Shown here: piece by piece, positions 17,169-25,821 of the stretch
Layout of the letters: each line of letters begins with the position of its first letter
How positions within the stretch are numbered: the stretch's first letter is position 1
Source: Bradyrhizobium sp. CB82
GTDB lineage: Bacteria; Pseudomonadota; Alphaproteobacteria; Rhizobiales; Xanthobacteraceae
Assembly (NCBI RefSeq): GCF_029714405.1
Contig: NZ_CP121650.1
Location: 6,267,001-6,331,000, forward strand
Direction of reading: 5' to 3'
Length of the DNA stretch: 64,000 nucleotides
The notes under the pieces: model-generated
Database searches by the model: none
The model's input: only the letters and a program-made list of their open reading frames with translations
Told to the model about the DNA's origin: nothing
Translations under genes and position numbers: made by a program

Positions 17169-18041
17169 TTACTTGCCGCCGCCAAGCGAGTGGACGTAGA
17201 CCGCCATCGCCTTGAGGGTGGCGGGATCGAGCCGTCCGTCCCACGCCGGCATGACACCCGAGCGGCCCTGGCTGATGGTCTCGATCAACGTCGCCTCGTC
17301 CGAGCCATAGAGCCAGATCTTGTCGGTCAGGTTCGGCGCGCCGAGCTCGGCATTGCCCTTGCCGCCGTCGCCATGGCAGGCGACGCAATTCTCAGTGAAG
17401 ATCTTTTCACCCTTGGCCGCGTCATAGCCCTGCCGGGTCGGCAGGCCCGAGAGCGAGCGGACGTAGTTGGCGACCGTGACGATCTCGTCGGGCTTGAGCA
17501 CGCCATCCTTGCCGAAGGCGAGCATCTGGCCCTCATGGGTCTTGGCGTGACCGGACCGCGCGCCATACTGGATAGTCTGCATGATCTGGTCGAGCGTGCC
17601 GCCCCACAGCCAGTCGTCGTCATTGAGGTTCGGGAAGCCCTTTGCGCCGGCGGCGCCGCTGCCGTGGCACGGCGCGCAATTGTCGCCAAACACGGTCCTG
17701 CCCTTGGCCCGCGCCAGGGCGAGCAGCGCCGGATCCTTTTCGATCTCGGCGAGCGAGGCCTTGGCCAGCGCCGCCATCTTCTCACCCCGGACGGCCTCGA
17801 GATTGGCAAGCTCCACCGCGAGGCTTGCGCGCGTCGAATAGCCGAACAGGCCGGTGGTATTGGTCGAGATCAGCGGCCACGCCGGATAGACGATCCAGTA
17901 GCCGATCGCCCAGATGATGGTGAGATAGAAGGTTATCAACCACCAGCGCGGCAGCGGCGTGTTGAGCTCCTTGATGCCGTCCCACTCATGTCCGGTCGTG
18001 GACTTCCCGGAGACGTGGTCGATTTCACCGTGGTCGGTCAT
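17169..18041 (-). CDS. fixP: cbb3 oxidase dihaem cytochrome c subunit
   Basis: 290 residues. N-terminal anchor helix at about 33-53 (WWLITFYLTIIWAIGYWIVYP region). Two haem c sites, CAPCH near residue 122 and CVACH near 214, each with a distal Met region. FixP/CcoP passes electrons from the cytochrome bc1 pool to the catalytic subunit FixN. Last gene of fixNOQP; begins 6 bp after the fixQ stop. Confidence 0.97.
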   Translation of the reverse strand: MTDHGEIDHVSGKSTTGHEWDGIKELNTPLPRWWLITFYLTIIWAIGYWIVYPAWPLISTNTTGLFGYSTRASLAVELANLEAVRGEKMAALAKASLAEIEKDPALLALARAKGRTVFGDNCAPCHGSGAAGAKGFPNLNDDDWLWGGTLDQIMQTIQYGARSGHAKTHEGQMLAFGKDGVLKPDEIVTVANYVRSLSGLPTRQGYDAAKGEKIFTENCVACHGDGGKGNAELGAPNLTDKIWLYGSDEATLIETISQGRSGVMPAWDGRLDPATLKAMAVYVHSLGGGK

Positions 18042-18047
18042 GATCCC

Positions 18048-18212
18048 TTACTCCTCGCGCAACGGCAGTCGCGCCGCTTCGTCGAAAGCGGCCTTGTTGC
18101 GCGGCCAGAATGCGTAGGCGACGATCGCGAGGAAGATCGCGACGAAGGCCGGCGTCCAGATCGTCGTCACGAGATCGGACGCAAGGTTATGGACTGTCAG
18201 AATTGCTTTCAT
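18048..18212 (-). CDS. fixQ: cbb3 oxidase small subunit FixQ/CcoQ
   Basis: 54 residues, too short for many gene finders. It starts MKAILTVHNLAS, has one transmembrane helix (TPAFVAIFLAIVAYAFWP) and ends with a charged FDEAARLPLREE tail. CcoQ stabilises the cbb3 complex. It sits between fixO (13 bp) and fixP in the expected order, with an acceptable spacing for coupled translation. Confidence 0.95.
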   Translation of the reverse strand: MKAILTVHNLASDLVTTIWTPAFVAIFLAIVAYAFWPRNKAAFDEAARLPLREE

Positions 18213-18225
18213 CGTTCATGCCTTC

Positions 18226-18960
18226 TCAGCGGAGATTGGCTTTCTCGTTGTAGAGCTTGAAGTCGACGAGCGTGCCGAGCATCTGCAAATAGGCGACCAG
18301 CGCGTCCATCTCGGTCGGGGTGCCCGGCTTGCCGTCGAAGTTGCGCACAACCGCCTTGGCGTAGCGCTTGGTGAAGGCATCGCTGCCTGCATTGTCCGGA
18401 TCGGCTTGCGCCTTCAGGTCATCGGCCGCGTTGGCGATCTGGTCGTCGCTGTAGGGCACGCCGACGGCCTTGAGCGTGCGCATGTGATCGGCAATCGTGG
18501 CGGGATCGACCTCATTCTCGGCCAGGAACGGATAGCCCGGCATCACCGATTGCGGCACGATGGCCCGCGGGTCGGTCAAATGGGTCACGTGCCAGTCGTC
18601 GGAATATTTGGCGCCGACGCGGGCAAGATCGGGACCGGTGCGCTTGGAGCCCCACTGGAACGGGTGGTCGTACATGCTCTCGGCGGCGAGCGAGAAGTGA
18701 CCGTAGCGCTCGACCTCGTCGCGCAAGGGTCGGATCATCTGCGAGTGGCAGAGATAGCAGCCCTCGCGGACGTAGATGTTGCGGCCGGCGAGCTCGAGCG
18801 GCGTATAGGGCCGCACGCCGTCGACGACCTCGATCGTGCTCTTGAGGTAGAAGAGCGGCGCGATCTCGACGAGACCGCCGATCGAGATCACCAGCAGGAT
18901 GCCGACGACCAGGATGATCGAGTTCTTCTCGAAGATTTGGTGGCGAGTCCAGAAAGACAT
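18226..18960 (-). CDS. fixO: cbb3 oxidase monohaem cytochrome c subunit
   Basis: 244 residues from the ATG at 18960. One N-terminal transmembrane helix (about 14-32) and one haem c site, CYLCH near residue 68, within the typical [16 protein letters not shown] context. FixO/CcoO transfers electrons to FixN. The longer upstream frame overlaps fixN and is discarded. Second gene of fixNOQP, 11 bp after fixN. Confidence 0.97.
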   Translation of the reverse strand: MSFWTRHQIFEKNSIILVVGILLVISIGGLVEIAPLFYLKSTIEVVDGVRPYTPLELAGRNIYVREGCYLCHSQMIRPLRDEVERYGHFSLAAESMYDHPFQWGSKRTGPDLARVGAKYSDDWHVTHLTDPRAIVPQSVMPGYPFLAENEVDPATIADHMRTLKAVGVPYSDDQIANAADDLKAQADPDNAGSDAFTKRYAKAVVRNFDGKPGTPTEMDALVAYLQMLGTLVDFKLYNEKANLR

Positions 18961-18971
18961 TGTCGAACTCC

Positions 18972-20621
18972 TCATTCCGCCGGCTGAAGAGCCATGGGCG
19001 ACGTGACTTCTGCCTCGCCGACGCGCACCGTCATCCAGAGATTGTAGGCCATGATCAGCGCACCGATCAGGAACAGAGCGCCGCCGGCGGCACGGATGAT
19101 GTAGAAGGGATGCATCGCTTCCACGGTTTCGATGAACGAATATTCGAGGAAGCCGAGCGAGGTGTAGGCGCGCCACATCAGGCCCTGAAGGATGCCGGAC
19201 ACCCACATCGCCGAGATGTAGAGGACGATGCCGAGGGTGGCGATCCAGAAGTGCCAGTTGACGAGCTTGAGGCTGTAGAGGCCCTTACGATTCCAGACCC
19301 ACGGCACGAGGCAATACAGCGCGCCGAAGGAGACGAAGCCGACCCAGCCGAGCGCACCGGAATGCACGTGGCCGATGGTCCAGTCGGTGTAGTGGCTGAG
19401 CGAATTGACGACCTTGATCGACATCATCGGACCCTCGAAGGTCGACATGCCGTAGAAGGCGACGGAGACCACCAGCATGCGCAGCACGGGGTCGGTGCGC
19501 AGCTTGTCCCAGGCGCCAGACAACGTCATCAGGCCGTTGATCATGCCGCCCCACGAGGGCATCCACAGCATCACCGAGAAGGTCATGCCGAGCGTCTGTG
19601 TCCAGTCAGGCAGCGCGGTGTAATGAAGATGGTGCGGGCCGGCCCAGATGTAGAGGAAGATCAGCGACCAGAAATGGATGATCGAGAGCCGGTAGGAATA
19701 GATCGGTCGGTCCGCGCGCTTGGGGATGAAGTAGTACATGATGGCGAGGAAGCCGGCGGTCAGGAAGAAGCCGACCGCGTTGTGGCCGTACCACCACTGG
19801 AACATCGCGTCCTGGACGCCGGCCCAGGCGACGTAGGATTTGGAGCCGAACACCGACACCGGCAGCGCGGGATTGTTGCCGAGATGCAGAACGGCGATCG
19901 TGACGATGAAGGCGAGATAGAACCAGTTCGCGACGAAGATGTGCGGTTCCTTGCGCTTGATCACCGTCACGAGGAAGACCAGCAGATAGACCACCCACAC
20001 GATCGTCAGCCAGAGGTCCGCATACCATTCCGGCTCGGCATATTCCTTGGACTGGGTAACGCCGAGCAGATAGCCGGTGCCCGCGACCAGAATGAAGAAA
20101 TTGTAGCCGACCACGACGAACCAGGGCGCGAGTTCGCCGGCAAGCCGAACGCGACACGACTTCTGAACGACGTAGAACGAAGAGGCGATCAGCACGTTGC
20201 CGCCGAAGGCGAAGATCACCGCCGAGGTGTGCAACGGACGCAGGCGGCCAAAGCTCGTCCAGGGCAGATCGAAGTTGAGCGCGGGCCAGGCGAGCTGCGA
20301 GGCGATGATCAGGCCGACCAGGAAGCCGGCGATGCCCCAGAACATCGCCATGAAGGCGGAGAACTTGATCGGGCCCATGTTGTAGTTGGGCCGGCCGTTG
20401 ATTTCCGCGGGCGGTAGCGCCGCAGGGCGCTCGAAGTAGCGGTTGAGGATGACGAAGACCGCAGCGATGCTGGCCGCGGCGCTGAGTGCCGCATGGAATG
20501 CGAAGGGCGCATCGAGCGCCTTGGCCGCCGCGATCACGCAGAGAAAGGCGGTGACTGCGAAGACTACCGCCAGGCCGCTTTCACCGACGGTCATGGATTT
20601 GGAAATGGAGGGCTGGCTCAT
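18972..20621 (-). CDS. fixN: cbb3 oxidase catalytic subunit I
   Basis: 549 residues, the usual length. It has at least 12 transmembrane helices and reduces O2 to water at a haem b3-CuB centre with very high affinity, pumping protons. The metal-ligand histidines can be placed: [11 protein letters not shown] (haem b), [11 protein letters not shown] (CuB), [14 protein letters not shown] (two CuB histidines) and [10 protein letters not shown] (haem b3 and haem b). First gene of the fixNOQP operon; its promoter carries a perfect FixK box. Confidence 0.98.
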   Translation of the reverse strand: MSQPSISKSMTVGESGLAVVFAVTAFLCVIAAAKALDAPFAFHAALSAAASIAAVFVILNRYFERPAALPPAEINGRPNYNMGPIKFSAFMAMFWGIAGFLVGLIIASQLAWPALNFDLPWTSFGRLRPLHTSAVIFAFGGNVLIASSFYVVQKSCRVRLAGELAPWFVVVGYNFFILVAGTGYLLGVTQSKEYAEPEWYADLWLTIVWVVYLLVFLVTVIKRKEPHIFVANWFYLAFIVTIAVLHLGNNPALPVSVFGSKSYVAWAGVQDAMFQWWYGHNAVGFFLTAGFLAIMYYFIPKRADRPIYSYRLSIIHFWSLIFLYIWAGPHHLHYTALPDWTQTLGMTFSVMLWMPSWGGMINGLMTLSGAWDKLRTDPVLRMLVVSVAFYGMSTFEGPMMSIKVVNSLSHYTDWTIGHVHSGALGWVGFVSFGALYCLVPWVWNRKGLYSLKLVNWHFWIATLGIVLYISAMWVSGILQGLMWRAYTSLGFLEYSFIETVEAMHPFYIIRAAGGALFLIGALIMAYNLWMTVRVGEAEVTSPMALQPAE

Positions 20622-20677
20622 GCGGATTCTCTCTGAAAGAACACGGAGCCAGAAACCACATTCACGCTCGCGCGGAA

Positions 20678-20691
20678 TTGATTGAAATCAA
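20678..20691 (-). promoter_or_regulatory. FixK box upstream of fixN
   Basis: TTGATTGAAATCAA, a perfect TTGAT-N4-ATCAA palindrome, ends 57 bp upstream of the fixN ATG. The position fits an activator site at about -40 relative to a start point close to the gene. Confidence 0.9.
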
Positions 20692-20823
20692 GATAACCGG
20701 ATTTCCGGCGGTCGCGATCGACGGGACTTCGGGAAACGATATCAGCTACTTACGCGCGCATGACCGGCAGTACCTCCGGCAAATCACGGAGCCCGAATGT
20801 CGCAAAAATGCGCCAGCCGGTGG

Positions 20824-21249
20824 TCAGTCGCGCGCGTTGGCCTTGAGCGCGGTGATGACGTCCTCCCGCGCGATGATGCCGACGAGCTTCTGCGTGCCAT
20901 CGAGCACGATGATGCTCCGGATCCGGTGCTCGACCATGAGCTGGAGCACACGGGTCAATCGCGTGTCGGGGTGGACGTAGATGAATTCCGGCGTCATGAC
21001 ATCGCCGACCCTGCGATTCATCAGGTCGAGATAGCGAGGCACCATCTGGCTCGGCGTGAAGGCGAAGCACTTCAAAATGTCGAACTTGGTGACGATGCCG
21101 ACGACCTGCCCGTCCTCCTCGACTGGATAGCCGTTGAAGTCGTCGCGCTCGAACATCTCGCTGAGCTCGAGCATGTTGAGGTCGCGCACCACGGTCTTGA
21201 CGTTGCGCGTCATGTAGCCGTCGGTGGTCTGTTCAAGGAATCTGTACAC
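20824..21249 (-). CDS. Two-CBS-domain protein
   Basis: 141 residues made almost only of a CBS pair: first domain about 13-65 (TDGYMTRNVKTV...GIVTKFDIL), second about 80-136 (VGDVMTPEFIYV...GIIAREDVITAL). CBS pairs bind adenine nucleotides and often sense energy charge. It lies 34 bp after the universal stress gene and is probably co-transcribed. Bradyrhizobium is known to keep small stress/CBS-type genes next to fixLJ, and a candidate FixK box upstream of the pair suggests low-oxygen control. Confidence 0.85.
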   Translation of the reverse strand: MYRFLEQTTDGYMTRNVKTVVRDLNMLELSEMFERDDFNGYPVEEDGQVVGIVTKFDILKCFAFTPSQMVPRYLDLMNRRVGDVMTPEFIYVHPDTRLTRVLQLMVEHRIRSIIVLDGTQKLVGIIAREDVITALKANARD

Positions 21250-21283
21250 GGCGCGTCCCTCATTGTCCTTCAGTCAGCCGATG

Positions 21284-22117
21284 TCAGTGCGACAGCAGCA
21301 CGCAGCGGGCTGACTGAGTGAGCAGAAACTGCGTGACGCCGCCGAGGACCAATTCGCGGAACCGCGAATGGCCGTAGGCGCCGGCCACGATCAAGCCGGC
21401 TCCGACATCGCCAGCCACCTTATCCAAATGGTCAGCCGCGCTTTCGTTCCGGCCCGCTTCCGACACCTGGGCGGTTGCCGTGACGCCATGGCGGGCGAGC
21501 CAGGCGACGACGTCGGTGACGGAGGCCAGCACCGCCGGGCGATCGTCGTCCGGCTCGGGGATCGCGACGAGCGTGATCTCCCTCGCCTTGCGCAGCATCG
21601 GCAACGAATCGGCGGCCGCGCGCCGCGCCTCCGGCGCATCCTTCCAGGCCACCAGCACACTGCGCAGATCGAGCCAGTCGATGCCGTCGGGCACAACCAG
21701 CAGCGGACGGCCGGTCTGCATCACCAGATCCTTGGGGGTGACGAGCGAGAAGGCGTCCGAGAAGGCCGGGCTTTGCCCGCCACTGACGATGATGTCGGCG
21801 CAGCGCGCCTGTTGCAGCGCGTAACGCGCCGGGAAATCGACCGCGCCGCGCCACTCGACGTGCCCGCCGCGATTTCTGGTCGCGGCGCGGAATTGTCCCT
21901 CGAGCTCCGCAAGGCACTGCCGAACCGAGGCCTCGCCCTGGTCGATCAGACGCTGGGCCTCGGCACCGTCGGTGAAATAGAGCGGCGGCGCGAACTGCGC
22001 CGCAGCAACTCCGACGATCGCCGCCTCGAAGCGCTCCGCGAGCTCGCCCGCGACCTGGAGCCTTGCCTCATTGGGCTGACCAAGCGCCAGGCTGACCATG
22101 ACGGTCGCGTATGTCAT
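21284..22117 (-). CDS. Universal stress protein (tandem UspA domains)
   Basis: 277 residues with two UspA-like halves, 1-145 and 155-277. The first half opens ATVMVSLALGQPNEARLQVA. The second half ends with the G-x2-G-x9-G-x-S/T-like nucleotide loop seen as GAYGHSRFRELVLGGVTQFLL. Cytoplasmic, likely binds ATP; role in survival of hypoxia or stress. Diverges from fixL and is followed closely by the CBS gene. Confidence 0.88.
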   Translation of the reverse strand: MTYATVMVSLALGQPNEARLQVAGELAERFEAAIVGVAAAQFAPPLYFTDGAEAQRLIDQGEASVRQCLAELEGQFRAATRNRGGHVEWRGAVDFPARYALQQARCADIIVSGGQSPAFSDAFSLVTPKDLVMQTGRPLLVVPDGIDWLDLRSVLVAWKDAPEARRAAADSLPMLRKAREITLVAIPEPDDDRPAVLASVTDVVAWLARHGVTATAQVSEAGRNESAADHLDKVAGDVGAGLIVAGAYGHSRFRELVLGGVTQFLLTQSARCVLLSH

Positions 22118-22176
22118 TCCATGTCTCCCGAACTTGCGGATCGCGAAGATGCTAGGCGCACCGCCGCCGGAGCGGG

Positions 22177-22190
22177 ATGAGATAGATCAA
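22177..22190 (-). promoter_or_regulatory. Candidate FixK-type box upstream of the Usp-CBS pair
   Basis: The coding strand reads TTGATCTATCTCAT, a TTGA-N6-TCAT site with one mismatch from TTGA-N6-TCAA. It ends 60 bp upstream of the Usp ATG, nearly the same distance as the two perfect boxes. Suggestive only. Confidence 0.5.
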
Positions 22191-22326
22191 GCCGCCAGGC
22201 AGTTCGGGCCGGCTCGGCCAGCCGCCCCGAGCGGATTATCCGATTGCCGAACTTGCCTCCCGGGCGGCCATGCGCGAAATTATCGTCCGCGGAACCGCAC
22301 CCCCACGACGCAAGGATGGAAGCAAA

Positions 22327-23844
22327 TTGAGCCCGACCCGCGTAACTCATCCGGCAGATGACGGTCGGGGCGAACATTTCCGGGTCCGGATCGAAGGATT
22401 TGGCGTCGGCACCTGGGACCTTGATCTCAAGACGCAGGAATTGGAATGGTCGGATGCGGCCAGGGCGCTGTTCGGCGTCGCCCGCGACCTGGAGATCACC
22501 TACGAGTTCTTCCTGTCGCACCTGGAGCCGAAGGACCGCGAGCGGGTCGAAGCCGCGATCAAGCGCGTTTCAGAACGCGGCGGCGGGTTCGACGTGTCTT
22601 TCCGGATTTCCGGCGTCTCCAGCAAAGGGCAATGGATCCGAGCCCGCGCCGGCCTGATCCGGGACGACGCCGGGGCCGCGCGCCATCTCAGCGGGATCTT
22701 CCTCGACATCGACGAGGAGAAGCAGGTCGAGGAGGCATTGCGCACGCGCGAGAGCCACCTCCGCTCGATTCTGCAGACGATTCCCGATGCCATGATCGTC
22801 ATCGACGGCCACGGCATCATCCAGCTGTTCAGCGCGGCCGCCGAGCGCCTGTTCGGCTATTTGGAGCATGAGGCGATCGGCCAGAACGTCGACATCCTGA
22901 TGCCCGAGCCCGACCGCTCCCGCCACGACAGCTATATCGCCCGCTATCGCACCACGCGCGACCCGCACATCATCGGCATCGGCCGCATCGTTACCGGCAA
23001 GCGGCGCGACGGCACGACCTTTCCGATGCACCTGTCGATCGGCGAGATGCAGTCTGGCGGCGAACCCTATTTCACCGGCTTCGTGCGCGACCTGACCGAG
23101 CACCAGCAAACCCAGGCCCGGCTGCAGGAGTTGCAGTCCGAGCTCGTCCATGTCTCGCGCCTGAGCGCGATGGGCGAGATGGCATCGGCGCTCGCGCACG
23201 AGCTCAACCAGCCGCTGGCGGCCATCAGCAACTATATGAAGGGTTCGCGCCGGCTGCTGGCGGGCAGCAGCGATCCGAACATCACCAAGATCGAGAGCGC
23301 GATGGACCGCGCGGCCGAGCAGGCGCTGCGCGCCGGCCAGATCATCCGCCGCCTGCGCGACTTCGTCTCGCGCGGCGAATCCGAGAAGCGGGTCGAGAGC
23401 CTCTCCAAGCTGATCGAGGAGGCAGGCGCGCTCGGCCTTGCCGGCGCACGCGAGCAGAACGTCCAGCTCCGCTTCAAGCTCAATCCGGACGCCGACCTCG
23501 TGCTGGCCGATCGTGTCCAGATCCAGCAGGTACTGGTCAACCTGTTCCGAAACGCGCTGGAAGCCATGGCGCAATCGCCGCAGCGCGAGCTCGTCGTCAC
23601 CAACGCCGAGGTGGCCGACGGCATGATCGAAGTCGAGGTCTGCGATACCGGATCCGGCTTCCACGACGACGTGATACCAAACCTGTTCCAGACCTTCTTC
23701 ACGACGAAGGAGACCGGTATGGGCGTGGGACTTTCCATCAGCCGCTCGATCATCGAGGCGCACGGCGGCCGCATGTGGGCCGAGAGCAACGCATCGGGCG
23801 GCGCAACGTTTCGCTTTACCTTGCCGGCAGCCGACGAGAACTGA
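22327..23844 (+). CDS. fixL: Oxygen-sensing haem histidine kinase FixL
   Basis: Haem PAS-domain kinase that phosphorylates FixJ when O2 leaves the haem. With the TTG start at 22327 (GGATGGAAG upstream) it has 505 residues: PAS-A about 14-130, haem PAS-B about 140-258, kinase about 280-505. With this numbering the proximal haem ligand is His200 (in RSRHDSY), then Arg206, His214-Ile215 and Arg220 (GIGR), and the phosphorylated His is 291 (ALAHELNQPLA), all as known for Bradyrhizobium FixL. The ATPase N, G1 and G2 boxes (NLFRNALEA, DTGSGF, GMGVGLSIS) are intact. No membrane helices, so it is soluble like Bradyrhizobium FixL and unlike Sinorhizobium FixL. A longer start at 22270 is possible. Confidence 0.96.
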   Translation: MSPTRVTHPADDGRGEHFRVRIEGFGVGTWDLDLKTQELEWSDAARALFGVARDLEITYEFFLSHLEPKDRERVEAAIKRVSERGGGFDVSFRISGVSSKGQWIRARAGLIRDDAGAARHLSGIFLDIDEEKQVEEALRTRESHLRSILQTIPDAMIVIDGHGIIQLFSAAAERLFGYLEHEAIGQNVDILMPEPDRSRHDSYIARYRTTRDPHIIGIGRIVTGKRRDGTTFPMHLSIGEMQSGGEPYFTGFVRDLTEHQQTQARLQELQSELVHVSRLSAMGEMASALAHELNQPLAAISNYMKGSRRLLAGSSDPNITKIESAMDRAAEQALRAGQIIRRLRDFVSRGESEKRVESLSKLIEEAGALGLAGAREQNVQLRFKLNPDADLVLADRVQIQQVLVNLFRNALEAMAQSPQRELVVTNAEVADGMIEVEVCDTGSGFHDDVIPNLFQTFFTTKETGMGVGLSISRSIIEAHGGRMWAESNASGGATFRFTLPAADEN

Positions 23845-23847
23845 TCA

Positions 23848-24465
23848 ATGACCACAAAGGCACATGTCTATGTCATCGACGACGACCAGGCGATGCGGGA
23901 TTCGCTGAACTTCCTTCTGGATTCGTCCGGCTTCAGCGTCCGATTGTTCGAGACGGCGCAAAGCTTTCTCGACGCGCTGCAGGGCCTCTCGTTCGGCTGC
24001 GTGGTCTCCGACGTGCGCATGCCGGGGCTTGACGGGATCGAGCTCTTGAAGCGCATGAAGGATGCTCAAAGTCCATTCCCGATCCTCATCATGACCGGTC
24101 ATGGCGACGTTCCGCTGGCGGTCGAAGCCATGAAGCTCGGCGCGGTCGATTTCCTCGAAAAGCCATTCGAGGACGATCGCCTGACCGCCATGATCGAAGC
24201 GGCGATCCGCCAGGCCGAGCCTGCCGCCAAGAGCGAGGCGATCGCGCAGGACGTCGCCGCGCGTGTGGCCTCGCTCAGCCCGCGTGAGCGTCAGGTCATG
24301 GAGGGGCTGATCGCGGGCCTCTCCAACAAGCTGATTGCCCGCGAGTACGACATCAGCCCGCGCACCATCGAAGTGTATCGGGCCAACGTCATGACCAAGA
24401 TGCAGGCGGGCAGCCTGTCGGAGCTGGTGCGGCTGGCGATGCGCGCCGGCATGCTCAAGGATTGA
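23848..24465 (+). CDS. fixJ: Response regulator FixJ
   Basis: 205 residues. Receiver domain 1-125 with acidic pocket VIDDDQ, phospho-acceptor Asp55 (VVSDVRMPG), Thr in MTGHGD and Lys in EKPFED. C-terminal LuxR-type helix-turn-helix 140-200 (SLSPRERQVMEGL, SPRTIEVYRANVM). Phosphorylated by FixL, it activates fixK transcription. Starts 3 bp after the fixL stop, so fixLJ are one operon. Confidence 0.97.
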   Translation: MTTKAHVYVIDDDQAMRDSLNFLLDSSGFSVRLFETAQSFLDALQGLSFGCVVSDVRMPGLDGIELLKRMKDAQSPFPILIMTGHGDVPLAVEAMKLGAVDFLEKPFEDDRLTAMIEAAIRQAEPAAKSEAIAQDVAARVASLSPRERQVMEGLIAGLSNKLIAREYDISPRTIEVYRANVMTKMQAGSLSELVRLAMRAGMLKD

Positions 24466-24525
24466 GGCAAGTCCGACTTGAGGCAGGTCAAGGCCCTCCC
24501 CTCGTCACGTGCTAGCAAAGCTGCC

Positions 24526-24948
24526 ATGACCGAGATCAGCTTGCATTGTGGGCCGGATCCGATGTCGTCCTCACTCAAGCCCATCGTCTACGTGGTCGAC
24601 GACGACGACGCCGTCCTGGGATCACTGCGATTCCTGCTGGAAACCGACGGCTTTGCCGTGCGGACCTTCAGGAATGCCACGGCATTGCTCAATGCTCCCC
24701 GCTCTGCGGGCGCGGACTGCTACGTGATCGACTACAAGATGCCCGACATCAACGGCGTCGAGCTTGCGAGGCGCCTGCGCACGTCGAAGGGCGACACGCC
24801 CGTGATCCTGATCACGGGTTATCCGGACGAGAATATTTCGACCCGGGCCGCCGCGGTCGGGATCAAGGACGTGATCCTGAAGCCGCTTCTCGACGAAAAT
24901 CTCATCAAGTGCATCCGCGGCGCCATCGAGGGCAAGCCCAGGGGTTGA
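24526..24948 (+). CDS. Stand-alone response regulator receiver protein
   Basis: 140 residues from the ATG at 24526; an ATG at 24562 would give 128 residues and a tighter receiver domain. It holds VVDDDDAV (acidic pair), VIDYKMPD (phospho-Asp), ITGYPDE and LKPLLDE (conserved Lys), and nothing after the receiver. Such a gene is known between fixLJ and fixK2 in Bradyrhizobium, where its role is not clear. With no output domain it may act as a phosphate sink or adaptor on FixL. It is 60 bp beyond fixJ and probably in the same transcript. Confidence 0.85.
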   Translation: MTEISLHCGPDPMSSSLKPIVYVVDDDDAVLGSLRFLLETDGFAVRTFRNATALLNAPRSAGADCYVIDYKMPDINGVELARRLRTSKGDTPVILITGYPDENISTRAAAVGIKDVILKPLLDENLIKCIRGAIEGKPRG

Positions 24949-24960
24949 CCTCAAGGCTCG

Positions 24961-24994
24961 ACCTACGGGATTCTACGTAGGTAGACATCCTTAA
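24961..24994 (+). promoter_or_regulatory. Candidate FixJ-binding region before fixK
   Basis: Inverted repeat acctac (24961-24966) / gtaggt (24977-24982) around ctacgtag, followed by gtagacatccttaag. It lies 62-95 bp upstream of the fixK ATG. FixJ activates fixK in rhizobia, and a GTA...CCTTA arrangement is reminiscent of reported FixJ targets, but I cannot confirm the match from memory. Confidence 0.4.
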
Positions 24995-25055
24995 GATATC
25001 GCTCGAAATTTTCACGCCGCTCGACGCGCGGTAACCATCCGCCATCACAACGGAG

Positions 25056-25754
25056 ATGGCACAGATGCTCACCCAGTCGCTCAACACCCAGGTTCGCGGC
25101 AACAAGATCGCCCCCGCCGCCTATCCCGTCTCCGACCAGTTCGGCGCCATCACCGGCCATGTCGGTCTTGTCGCTACCGAATTCTCCTATCGCAAGGACG
25201 AGGAGATCTACGGCGAGGAGGAGCCCGCTGAATATGTCTACCAGGTCGTCTCCGGCGCGGTGCGCAGCTACAAGCTCCTCTCCGACGGCCGCCGTCAGAT
25301 CGGCACCTTCCATCTCCCCGGCGACGTGTTCGGCCTCGAATCCGTCGCCAGCCATCGCCTCGCCGCCGAAGCCATCATCGACACCACCGTGCGCCTCGTG
25401 AAGCGCTCCAGCCTCGAGAAGGCTGCCGGCATCGATGTGCAGGTCGCGCGCAAGCTCTGGGCGATGACCGCGGGCGAGCTGCGCCACGCCGAGGACCACA
25501 TGCTGCTGCTCGGCCGCAAGACCGCGATGGAGCGGGTTGCGACCTTCCTGCTCGAAATGGACCGCCGCCTCGCTGTCGCCGGCATGATGGCGCTGCCGAT
25601 GTGCCGCCGCGACATCGGCGACTATCTCGGCCTGACGCTCGAGACGGTGTCGCGCGCGCTGTCGCAGCTTCATTCCCAGGGCATCCTGGGCTTCTCCGGT
25701 GCCCGTCAGATCGTGCTGCGCAACCGCCAGCGTCTGCACAATCTCGACGCCTGA
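25056..25754 (+). CDS. fixK: CRP/FNR-family regulator FixK2
   Basis: 232 residues, the exact length of Bradyrhizobium FixK2. Cyclic-nucleotide-binding-like fold 30-140 and an FNR-type helix-turn-helix at about 180-210 (CRRDIGDYLGLTLETVSRAL). The E-x3-SR core specifies TTGA half sites, in agreement with the boxes before fixN and fixG. It lacks the N-terminal cysteine cluster of Fnr, so it does not sense O2 itself. The single Cys at position 183, at the DNA-reading helix, is the known redox-sensitive residue of FixK2. Expected to be turned on by FixJ. Confidence 0.96.
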   Translation: MAQMLTQSLNTQVRGNKIAPAAYPVSDQFGAITGHVGLVATEFSYRKDEEIYGEEEPAEYVYQVVSGAVRSYKLLSDGRRQIGTFHLPGDVFGLESVASHRLAAEAIIDTTVRLVKRSSLEKAAGIDVQVARKLWAMTAGELRHAEDHMLLLGRKTAMERVATFLLEMDRRLAVAGMMALPMCRRDIGDYLGLTLETVSRALSQLHSQGILGFSGARQIVLRNRQRLHNLDA

Positions 25755-25781
25755 TTTCTTCCTCCCTGCCATCTTCCCGAC

Positions 25782-25817
25782 TGGCCGGCCGAACCCGTTT
25801 CGGCCGACCATTTTCTT
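25782..25817. terminator. Bidirectional rho-independent terminator
   Basis: Stem tggccggccgaa / ttcggccgacca (one mismatch) with a 5-base loop, followed by ttttctt. It lies between the convergent fixK and MFS genes and can serve both. Confidence 0.8.
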
Positions 25818-25821
25818 ACTC

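Noticed and set aside
18960..20417. A 485-codon plus-strand frame opposite fixN
   Set aside because: Shadow of the FixN gene, whose metal ligands are all intact on the minus strand.
22270..22326. ATG at 22270 as the FixL start
   Set aside because: The TTG at 22327 gives the 505-residue length and places the haem His at residue 200. The ATG would add 19 residues that do not resemble FixL.
24945..24954. TTGACCTCAA before fixK as a FixK site
   Set aside because: The two half sites are only 2 bp apart; FNR-type sites need 6 bp between TTGA and TCAA in this family.
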